Shown piece by piece: positions 46,401 through 55,399 of a DNA stretch of 64,000 nt (positions are counted from its first letter, which is position 1; each line of letters opens with the position of its first letter). The stretch is from Grifola frondosa (lineage: Eukaryota > Basidiomycota > Agaricomycetes > Polyporales > Grifolaceae): positions 992,001 through 1,056,000 of the forward strand of contig LUGG01000014.1 of the NCBI GenBank assembly GCA_001683735.1, given 5' to 3'. The position numbers were made by a program, and so were the translations under genes. The notes beneath the pieces were generated by a model. That model saw only the letters and a list, made by a program, of their open reading frames with translations. It made no database searches and was not told where the DNA came from.

Positions 46401-46726
46401 AGTATGCTGCCGACGGACTGAGCTCGCAACCTCTTGGTGACTGGTATGAGACGACAAACGGCGCTGTCGAGGGATTCAGGGCACGGCCTGTTGTGGGAGG
46501 TCACCTAGCATTGGTCAGCGCCTCCAATCCTCATCTTCGTTACTGACTAGACTTATACCATGTACTCGAACAGCTGGCGCTACCAGCCACTACCGGCAGC
46601 GTAACGACAGAGACACCCCAAAATTCCTCTGGTGTTTATTCAGGATCAGAAATCAGTGTCCGGTTGAGTTTGGTTCGGGTCTTCGTTGGCCTGATAGCGG
46701 CGCTTGTTGTGCGTGTCATTGTATGA
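43416..46726 (+). CDS. gtaA: Glutaminase A-type secreted amidase (GtaA family), copy B
   Basis: Paralogue of the glutaminase at 29.9-33.3 kb, in opposite orientation. The start at 43416 gives signal peptide MISLFFAFAFSFLLIPRSYC and AVSWNATPFNPAAVPLAVRS, then WPTFWTGS, an intron, and ILGWAGYAKVDGTAYNFLGT. Later exons encode LVNQSLPFSYLAVSAAPNDG, WVSGDDSLVVNWTTTTGSII, VGHVRDPAIEYIIAN, VVALSVRQGFGAIEITTSKE and VDVIFPSWPLFLYTNPSIGK. Then come LLDQWTQFLVAEALIP, LANQTNLAIKGIVGIKAMSE and LGDWYETTNGAVEGFRARPV. The last exon ends in a Thr/Ser-rich linker and a hydrophobic helix (VRVFVGLIAALVVRVIV), with TGA at 46724-46726. Around 43750-43870 the frame needs several single-base corrections, after FLGTPAVSGTTFQKA and around STQSI...MTAGPVDL. 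Extracellular; possibly membrane- or GPI-anchored. Confidence 0.85.
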
Positions 46727-47096
46727 GAACAATTGAGCCGCAGTCCTTTGCAGATCCTTTTCAATCTAAATTCTCAAGATTATGGTATGTGCTAGCTGTG
46801 TTGACTCCGACTTGGTTTCCGCGTCCCACAATACTACTTCACGTCTCATAGAACATAACAACCGTCATGCGCCGGCGGTTGCAGACTATGAAGGACTCGC
46901 ATTGCAGCGCTTGGTAATACTAGGGAGGATATCGTCGCGGTCACATGATCCCGATGCTGAGGGCAGCGATCGCGTTCAACGACGTCAATGGTCCAAAAAG
47001 CAACTACATAAGTCAAGATGAGCGATCGCCTCCCCAACTCTCCCTCTTCCCCCCCCTTTCAAACTGCACACCATTCTCAGAATAATCTTGCCCACC
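46727..47096. other. Intergenic, photolyase promoter
   Basis: 370 bp. The last 60 bp before the photolyase ATG are C/T-rich and the start sits in CACCATGG, a strong context. No gene. Confidence 0.5.
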
Positions 47097-49412
47097 ATGG
47101 TCAAACGTGCTCGCAGTGTTTCTATTTCTTCATCCTTATGCTCGAGACCTCTCTCGTCAGCAACATCCTCACCGACGAAGAAAATACGCAATGACATTAA
47201 GTTTTTACCCAACAAGATTGCCACCGCCGAGGCTGCAGCGAAGACAGATGCAGATCCGCCTCTCCTGAAGTTGCTCAATGCTCAGAAGGATATCTTGAAG
47301 AGCCCAGCTAAAGGCGATTGTGTCGTCTATTGGATGAGAATGGAGGATCTCAGAGGTTCTTAATATCCTCTCCAAGTTCTGACGTTTGTGACAAGTAGTA
47401 ATCTCCTACTATTCAGTCAGCGACAATAGGGCTCTTGCACAAGCTTCCGCCAAAGCTCACCAAGAGCAAATACCACTTATTACTCTCTTCGTCCTCAGCC
47501 CGCAGGATTATTTAGCACACGACCGGGGCGCTCGCCGGATCGACTTCACTTTACGCAATCTCGAGAACATCAAAGTGTGCATATTTTATTCTTGATAAAT
47601 GTGACTTTTCACATCCTTTGTGCAGGCGTCGTTGGCGAGATTGCATATTCCATTGTACATAACATCACATAGCCCGCGCACAAGTCTCCCCGCCTACGTT
47701 CATACCCTTCTCAAAGAGTGGAATTCATCACATCTTTTCGCGAATATCGAGTACGAGGTTGATGAACTTCGTCGAGACATCAAAGTATGCGAGTTAGCCC
47801 ATAAGGATGGCAAAGTTGCGAGCATATTTGTTCACGATAAATGTGTAATTTCACCTGGAGAAGTGAGAACGAAAGAAGGCAGGGGTTACACGGTGCGCGT
47901 TTTTCCCTCCATCTAGGTTTAATCTCCATAATTCTAATCTTATTCTAACCCTTTGGAATACGATAGGTGTACTCTCCATTTCTACGGGCCTGGCTTCCTC
48001 AGGTATCGTCTTCCCAGTCATTGGATCCTCTCATCTGCGCTCCTTTTCCTGCCGCCAATTCGCCCTCTATACATGGCCATGCTATTTACTCGAAGTTTTT
48101 TGACTACCCGTGCCGTCCGAGGTTGAAGGTTTCTCTCTGCGCGAAGATGAAAGAGCGAAGATGACCATTTGTTGGCCAGCTGGAGAAGATGTTGCTAAAC
48201 AGGTTGGTTATAACCTAGACTTCGTCAAATCTTGTAGCTGAGCTCAATCCAGATGCTTGACCGCTTCCTCCACACATCTGCTAGGACATCACAGCTAGGT
48301 GCGACAGACCCTCTAGCAGATGGCGCGAAGGCACCTTCGAAGAGTCCGGACAAGGAGAGCCGAGTGGGAAAATACAAAGATGCGAGAGACAGGGTAGATG
48401 CTGATACCACAAGCCGTCTGAGGTGAGCATGACACGGCAAACTCAAATTTTGATTATCTTGACACTCGTTTGGGCTTGCAACAGTCCATACCTAGCCGCT
48501 GGTGTCATATCTGCGCGTGAGTGCATACGAGCTACTTTAGAGCTGTCGAGGAGCGGGAAGGTAGATGCAAGTCGTGAGACAGGTGTTGGACGGTGGGTCC
48601 AGGAGATTGGTATGTTTGTTCATTTGTGCTGGGTATTTGCTTGACTCTGCATTCTATTCTAGCCTGGCGTGACTTTTACATGCATGTACTCGCGTTATTT
48701 CCGCGGGTGTCAATGGGCAGACCCTTCCAGGAGAAGTTCGCTGTCGTCCGGTGGGAGACAAATGCACACCTCCAAGCGTGGAAAGATGGACGCACTGGGG
48801 TGCCTATTGTGGATGCGGCGATGCGCCAAGCCCGCGAGATGGGGTGGATGCATAATCGTGTGCGGATGGTCTCAGCGATGTTCTTGGCCAAGGACTTAAT
48901 GATCGATTGGAGACTAGGGGAGAAGGTGCCATTCGTACAATCCATTCCTTTGATGGCTACTTACGTGGATATGAATACCCTTCATTCTAGCACTTCATGG
49001 AGGTGCTAATAGACGGTGACCTTGCTTCAAACAATGGCGGCTGGCAATGGAGCGCGAGCACTGGTGTTGTCCGGTACCATACTTCAGAATATTCAACCCA
49101 TACACGCAAAGCCAGAAGGTATATCAACTTGTTAATCCAGCCTCAGAATGTCACTGACCAACGATTCATCGTTTTCAGGCAGATCCAACCGGTGATTACA
49201 TTCGCCGCTTCGTGCCAGAGTTGGCTAAAGTGAGAGGTGCTGGTGCGTTGTCATACTTTTGTAATAGACGATGGTTAACACGATGTCGCATAGACATCCA
49301 CAAGCCGCCTCCCGCATTAGCGGATAAACTCGGGTATCCGCGCCCACTTGTCAAGCATGAGGAGGCTAGGGAGCGTGCGATCAGGAGATACAAGAATCCC
49401 GGTGCAGAGTAA
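47097..49412 (+). CDS. PHR1: Deoxyribodipyrimidine (CPD) photolyase, class I
   Basis: Repairs UV cyclobutane dimers using light and FAD, in nucleus and probably mitochondria. The start at 47097 ([13 protein letters not shown]...) is followed by [20 protein letters not shown], an antenna-domain opening, then [20 protein letters not shown] and [20 protein letters not shown]. The FAD domain reads [80 protein letters not shown] and [16 protein letters not shown], then [17 protein letters not shown]. The end [19 protein letters not shown] is as usual. Two one-base losses break the frame: near 48108-48111 (FDYP to [12 protein letters not shown]) and at about 49069-49070, exactly where the aspartate after STGV and the [14 protein letters not shown] segment should follow. 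Otherwise full length. Confidence 0.92.
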
Positions 49413-49596
49413 CGCGGTTTTTTCTCAAGATATCCATGTCATTGTCTGTGTGTCAGTTTTGATTTATCGCAGTGTGCACTCGATGTGTTGTGGTTTGGAG
49501 AGGGTTTAGCGCTCATCAATGCATCCGCGTCTGGTTTCCATATTAGGTTTGTCACCTTCCTAAAATGGCAAGAGCAAGTTCACGGGCGCCTAAATC

Positions 49597-49627
49597 AGGA
49601 TACCCGACCTACGGAGGCCGGTATCCT
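49597..49627. repeat. 8-bp inverted repeat
   Basis: AGGATACC and GGTATCCT are perfect arms around a 15-nt loop with a further CCT/AGG pairing. It could form a hairpin in RNA or be a dyad protein site. Function unknown. Confidence 0.6.
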
Positions 49628-49641
49628 CAAGACCCTTCACC

Positions 49642-49713
49642 GACATCCTTGAGCCTCTCCGACATCCTTAAGCCTCTCCGACATCCTTAAGCCTCTCCGA
49701 CATCCTTGCTCCG
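49642..49713. repeat. 19-bp tandem repeat, 3 full units and a partial
   Basis: GACATCCTTRAGCCTCTCC repeats at 49642-49660, 49661-49679 and 49680-49698, with a partial fourth unit. Units 2 and 3 are identical; unit 1 has one G for A. It lies about 80-150 bp upstream of the LRR-like start. Confidence 0.9.
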
Positions 49714-49790
49714 CATCATGCACGTATATATACAAGTGCTCTTCCACGACGGAGATTCCATTCAATACATCCTTACCCGCTTATCCAACT

Positions 49791-51026
49791 ATGTGTTTCA
49801 CTCCTCCCACCACTGTGTGCCATCTTGCGGTCGATAGGACGCTGGCGTCCATAATTGCCCCTCTTACATTTTCAGCTTCCTCCACGGAATCTCTGATTAC
49901 ACCATCCACTGTGCTCGGTAATATCGAAGAGGTCTCTGCGCGAGGACTCTCCGTTATGGCTTTCTGCAAGACGATCACGATGCCGGGCCTCCAGGACATA
50001 TCAAGAAATGTCCGGTCTCTTAGCCTGGTTCTCGAAGACATTCGTCCATCTTCAGACGATCTGACCGTGATTGCTCAAGCCCTAGAAGCCCTGACCCATC
50101 TCGAGCAACTTACCCTACTGGGTCTGCCGTTCCCGGATTCCGACGGGCTTGTTCTCAGAAATACCTCGTTCTCTCTGCGTAAATTCGTCAGCGATCTTTC
50201 GCTCTGCTCGAAGGACGTTCTCGAGTTCCTTGCTCGTCAAACGTGCCTAGTTGAGCTGGGCACCACATCTTCTCTTCCGACGGCGTGGAGCCGCGCTCCC
50301 ATTCGTTGTCAACCTCAATATCGCATTCTGCCCAATGAGCTTATCCCTGATCTCAAAGTCTTGGACTGTCCTGCGTCGTTGCTCCTCTCGATGCTGTTGG
50401 CGAGCCCGCCTACGCGTACCATTACCAATCTGCGTGTGGACCTCAACCGGGCGTCATCACTGCTCGAGACCGACGCGCTTGTAGCCCTGGCATCATTCAG
50501 CCCGACTTTGAAGCGCCTGAGTTTGCGCAGGGATATGGTGGGCTCTGGCGCTCGCAGAAGCCGTGCCATGCGATCCATGGCTGACGTCCTTGACCGCATC
50601 GGGGAGAAGAGACGGTGGACTGCTCTGAAGTTCCTCGAACTAGAAGATGGACCGTATGATCTCGTGAGTAGTTCGACGGTCCCTTGAGAGACGAATAGAG
50701 GCTAACTCACTGTCGCTTTATTACAGACGTCCGTCCCTGCTCTCCAGCAGTCAATCTCAACTTACTTCCCCAACATCGAAACGCTGGTGTGGGCACCCAG
50801 CCGCCCGGCAGAGCACGCGGAAGCAAGCAATGTGCTCGAGCCAGAGTACATCGCGTCGATATTCTTCATGTTCTGTCCCTCCTTGAGACAGTTCATTTTC
50901 TCCGAGCCGGAATCGGAGGACGGCGAGAAAACGTACACGTCATTTTCAAGACTTCGGAGCAAGGATATGCACCCTGAGGGCATCTTAGACAGTGCAGAGG
51001 TGGAGAATATGTGGAGGGAAACATAG
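49791..51026 (+). CDS. LRR/F-box-like hypothetical protein
   Basis: The start at 49791 (MCFTPPTTVCHLAVDRTLAS) is followed by leucine-spaced repeats: VRSLSLVLEDIRPSSDDLTV, LEALTHLEQLTLLGLPFPDS, LIPDLKVLDCPASLLLSMLL and FSPTLKRLSLRRDMV. One intron (GTGAGT at about 50664 to ACAG at about 50727) joins YDL to TSVPALQQSISTYFPNIETL. The stop is at 51026. This is typical of the large F-box/LRR families of mushrooms, although no clear F-box is visible at the N-terminus. The frame is intact. Function unknown; a role in ubiquitin ligation is only a guess. Confidence 0.75.
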
Positions 51027-51298
51027 GATATGTCGTGGATAGTGCTTAATTGCAATCTAAACAAAGCTGCACAGGCTGACATCGAGTGATGAGCAAAATG
51101 ATAGTCTTCGTCACCACCGCACAGAATGGTAGTAAGTTCGTGTCAATTGGGCCTATCGTTTGGTATTGCGCCTATGTGCCGGGAAGCTAGATGATGACAA
51201 TATTGGGGACGCTAGGTAAAGCGATATTGAATTTGTACGGGTATCACAAAATGCGGCGCTGCTTGATTAATAAGCAAACGACATTCTGGGAGGGATGG

Positions 51299-52274
51299 TC
51301 AGTCGTCAATGTCGAAATCCGAGTCATCATCTCTCTGTCCACGAATGTGTTGGCGGACCGCGGGTGTCGAGCCGTACACAATTTCGGGCGCACTACGCTC
51401 CTCCTTCTGTATGACACCTATACAAGACATCAAAATTAGCATGGCAAAAGAAGAGCTAAGAATTAACTTACCGCTGTTCATGAGCTTCCATTCAAGAGTT
51501 GCAGTCTCAAAATGATCCTCATTGCCGAGCTCTTCGAAGCCAATCACTCTGGGAAAAGTATTCGTTCATGAGACACGAACCTCTCATCAGCTGGCCAAAC
51601 ATACCGATCCTTAGATACCCCATCGATGAAGCAAACCACACACGGCAATACCTTGATGCCAAGTCTCTCTACTAACCAAGGTACATTTTCGACAAACACA
51701 CGTAGAAAACGCGTCCCGAAATACTTGGAAGCAAGTTTCTACAACAAAACATATTAGGACTGGTTGGGATGAGATTGCCATCAGAACCCTACAGCAAGAT
51801 GCTTGTCCATGATCAGGCAACGCTTGAAATCGCTGTGGTAGAAATGTATAACACATCGAGGTTCCCTCCTGTGGCATACATCGGGTATAACAAACGAACC
51901 AAATGGTGGGGACTAGGTAGACTTACGCGCTTATCCGAATCACCTCCTTCTCATCTGTTATTTCCTCATATCGACCGTGCCCGTCACTTTTCATTTGCTG
52001 GAGCCTTTCCATCCTAAGCGTTTGCCTGAATTAGCACATCCCCACAAGAGAGCGCGACACAGCAAGGTGGGAAAGCACCTCACTCTCGCTTGAGGCGTGC
52101 TATGCCTTGCTCTCTTAATTCGACGTTTGCATCGTCTTCAATCTCTGCTTCAAGTTGCGCGAATAGTTCCTCGTCATCAAGATCAGAATCATCCGCGCGA
52201 GTAGACGAAGAAGGGCGGTTAGGGTCGGTAAGACGAGCCGTGAATTCCGCAATTTTGGCGTTTGAGCTGGACAT
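51299..52274 (-). CDS. TXNDC9: TXNDC9/phosducin-like thioredoxin-fold protein
   Basis: Cochaperone of the CCT/TRiC chaperonin that helps fold tubulin and actin. The start is the ATG at 52272-52274 (MSSSNAKIAEFTARLTDPNR), followed by DDSDLDDEELFAQLEAEIED, a coiled region, then QMKSDGHGRYEEITDEKEVI and YCVVHFYHSDFKRCLIMDKH. The thioredoxin fold is at about 51600-51850: LASKYFGTRFLRVFVENVPW, LVERLGIKVLPCVVCFIDGV, then VIGFEELGNEDHFETATLEW. The terminus is DDDSDFDIDD. The usual CxxC active site is replaced by FKRC, as in the family, so it is not a redox thioredoxin. Introns are GT-AG. It is divergent from DOM34, 146 bp between starts. Confidence 0.92.
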
Positions 52275-52420
52275 CGCGAGCGTTCGTGATATTGAAGCAG
52301 AGCGGTCGCCTCGAACTTGGATGATCGGCATTCGCAAACACGTGATAGGAACGCGTCTGAGTCGCGACCTTATTTGGGCAACCCTCCAGTGTTCTACCTT
52401 CGAGTCCAATTTGCTACATC
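52275..52420. promoter_or_regulatory. Shared divergent promoter TXNDC9/DOM34
   Basis: 146 bp between two divergent start codons. No TATA box recognised; positional inference. Confidence 0.55.
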
Positions 52421-54334
52421 ATGAAGCTAATGGGTAAACATATAGAAAAGGATCGTTCGGTAATATAAGCTCCATTCTATACATGAGAGATAAGCTGACT
52501 CAATACAGGGCCATGTTACTCTGCGGCCCGAAGATGACGAAGATATGTGGCATCTATACAATCTCATACAGGAGGTGTGCAGGATGCCTTCTCAGCTGCC
52601 ACAAAATCTGGTTTGGGTATGCAAAAGCTTACAGTGTGGCTGATTTTAGGGCGATCATGTCCGTGCACCTGCCATCCGACGTGTGCAGAACGTGTCCGCT
52701 ACGGGATCTACTCAGTCCCATCGGATCCGCTTGAACCTCACCCTTGATGTCTCTCGCGTCACTTGGGCTCCTTCAACTTCTGCGTCTGCGGATTCATCCA
52801 CCTCAAAGGACACCGAAAATAATTCAGCAAATCCGACCGCTGCGTTGCAAATATCGGGCCGTGTAACTTCTGAAAACCCTCATGTAAAACTTGGCGCATT
52901 CCACACGCTAGATCTGGAAGCAAATAGAGATGTAAGGATAGAAAAGGATGCTGGTGGGTGGGATAGTATTGCGTTGGGTCGCGTCGAGGAGAGCTGCGTG
53001 CCTGGCAGAGGAGCTGAAGTTGGTGCAGTGGTCTGTGGAGAAGGTTTGCTTGTGAACAAGTTATTGAGCATTGTCTTATCGCTGTTTCCCCGCTACAGGT
53101 ACAGCGACCTTCTGTCTACTGTCAGAACACATGACGGTCGTCTTACAACGACTGGAAGTCCCAATACCACGGAAGATATCGACGTCGTCTTCGGCACACG
53201 AAAAGGTCTGTCCGTAATGTACGTTCGTGAACTTGATCTGACGTTCCTTTGCAGGGGTTGGAACGTTTTTATTCTTCCCTATATGCGTCATTTCTTCGAC
53301 ATATACCCTACTCCTCCCCATCCCTTCGTGTCATCGTTATCGCCTCTCCCGGTTGGGTGCGCGACGCCGTTTTCGACTACATCATGGCAGAAGCAAGCAG
53401 GACATCCAACAAAGTGCTTCTAGCCGCGAGGAATAAATTTATCAAAATTCATATCAACAGTCCTCATGTCCACAGCCTGGTCGAGGTACTGAAGAGTCCA
53501 GAGGTGAATGAGATAGTGGATCATGACACATATGCGAATTATTGATCATATCGGGTAGATTGCAGCACAATTGAAAGAGACCAAATTTGCTCGGGAGGGC
53601 ATCGCTTTGGACAAGTAAGTCAATCCCGTCGACGTCTTCCCTGACAATTTCTTTTAACGAATGATACCTCCAAGGTTCTTCAAGATGCTTGGATCGGACG
53701 AAATGCGTGCATGGTATGGTCCAGACCATGTTGCACTGGCTGCAGACCGTGGAGCGATTGGTACTCTTCTGATATCAGATGAACTATTCAGGTATAGCGC
53801 AACAACCAATGTGATCTCTCAATTGTAACAATGTTTCGCAGAGCGAGTGACCCTACCTTGCGGAAGAGATATGTTCGCATTGTTGAAGGTGTGCGACGGC
53901 AGGGCGGTGAAGTGCTGATCTTCTCTAGTATGCATGAATCGGGTCAACGTACGTGACCAATTCGTAAATTCTATTCTTTCAGTTGTTTATTGACATATAT
54001 GCTTATTCAATTGCCAGAATTGAATCAGTTGACGGGCATCGCAGCCATTCTAACATACCCGCTGGACGTCGAAATGGTGGAAGCTGAGGAGCGTGAAGCG
54101 AAGGAGGAGAGAGGAAGAAGGCGGAGGAAGACGAGGAAAAGGCCTGAGATGCGCAATCCTCATGAGTATGCCGTTTGTTGTACAGATATATTTATCGGTA
54201 GAATCTCATGTCATTGTAGTAATGACACCATTAGATTATCTGTGGTTACGTTGGAGGTAGAACATAGAGGTTTACATCACCCCCAAAAGGCTACTGATCG
54301 TCTATTTCTCCATTCCCTGAGTGATCTCAGCTAG
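52421..54334 (+). CDS. DOM34: Dom34/Pelota ribosome rescue factor
   Basis: Acts with Hbs1 to split stalled ribosomes in no-go and nonstop decay. Starts [13 protein letters not shown] with a short intron joining to [20 protein letters not shown], the family hallmark. Then come [40 protein letters not shown] and [20 protein letters not shown], a central domain ending [20 protein letters not shown] and [20 protein letters not shown]. The C-terminal part has [40 protein letters not shown] and [20 protein letters not shown]. Lacking the GGQ motif is expected for Pelota. The very end is uncertain: the last RNPHE is followed either by an open tail to 54334 or by an intron beginning GTATGC. The 3' end touches convergent URA3. 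Confidence 0.93.
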
Positions 54335-55279
54335 AACATAACCTCTCCTGATACGCTGCCCATCCTTCGCTCCGATACCTCTCTGCCTGTGCTCGTACAG
54401 CCTCCGGGTTGGCGCCGTTATCTTTCCCATAGATCCCTCGGCCTACTATAATGACATCGCAGCCAGACTCCAGCACAACCTCCTTCGGAGTCCGATACTG
54501 TTGGCCCATGCTGTCGCCCCGCGAATCAAGACCAACACCAGGTGTGAGGATAAGGAAGTCTTCGTCAGACGTAGATGCCCCTTCCTTTAGACCAACTCCA
54601 TCCATTCGATGCTGAGCAATGAACCCAATTACGAAGTCGCGATGCGTTCTCGCCATCTGGACTGCCGCTTCCGTGTAGGAACCAGTGGCGAGACTACCCT
54701 TGGTGCTCATCTCAGCGAGAAGTAAAAGTCCTCTTCCAAGAGGGAGACCGACGGAGGAGAGGCCGGTAAATATTGAAGGACCAGGCACTGGGTGTGCATT
54801 GGTGATGTGCGACCAGCTCGCGATCTTGTACACCCCACTGGAGTATTGCAATGCGACAGTATTGCCTGTAAAGCTGAATCAACTCTTCTAAATGATACCT
54901 ACTTGGAGAGTGCTACTCGCCAATATCTGCAAATTTCTGTCCTCAAAAATGAGGAAATCATGCCTAATACTCAATTCCTTCAAACGGTCGAATCACAGTG
55001 GGCTCGAAATCTTCGATGACATCGACATGGGTCTTGAGACAAAATTGGCGTGAGCAAGACGTCGTGGTTGAGACCCCAGGAAAGACATATTTGCCTTCAC
55101 AAGACAGATGTAAGGGCCGACGACGTCGATGATCCTGAGGAAGTCGGCCTGCTTTGTGACATCAACGCTAACGCAGAGATTACTCTTTTTCCGCTCGATT
55201 GTCTCCAACAGCGTTTTGCCGCCGGGTTGGGGTGTTTGGCCGCTCGCTGGGCGTATGTTTGTGAACATGCAGATGACAT
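54327..55279 (-). CDS. URA3: Orotidine-5'-phosphate decarboxylase, three one-base frame breaks
   Basis: Decarboxylates OMP to UMP, the last step of de novo pyrimidine synthesis. The start at 55279 gives [20 protein letters not shown] then, in another frame, [20 protein letters not shown] and [15 protein letters not shown]. Next exons encode [15 protein letters not shown] and HDFLIFEDR...FADIG, then [36 protein letters not shown] and [20 protein letters not shown]. The catalytic Lys/Asp tetrad belongs to LVKTHVD and DRKFAD. Frame breaks: one base short in the T run at 55214-55217 (plus strand), one extra at 54986-54987, and one short at 54934-54936, the last removing the codon of the catalytic Lys. 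Both introns fit best with GC donors (AAG|GCAAAT and G|GCGAGT). The last 174 codons are clean, ending at 54327. Confidence 0.93.
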
Positions 55280-55399
55280 TTTGTGTTGCAGAATTCAAAG
55301 GTAAAACTGCAGCAACAAAGGATGAGTACTGAAAAGAAATAGATAACCAAATTAATAGATAACAATCGTTTAGATCTCTTGATCTAATCTCTTTTTCCA
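55280..55399. promoter_or_regulatory. Shared divergent promoter URA3/PUS7
   Basis: 120 bp between start codons, AT-rich. No motif beyond composition; positional inference. Confidence 0.55.

Larger units (their letters stand above)
49413..49790. other. Intergenic with hairpin and tandem repeat
   Basis: 380 bp between photolyase and the LRR-like gene, carrying the inverted repeat at 49597-49627 and the 19-bp tandem repeat at 49642-49713. No gene. Confidence 0.6.
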
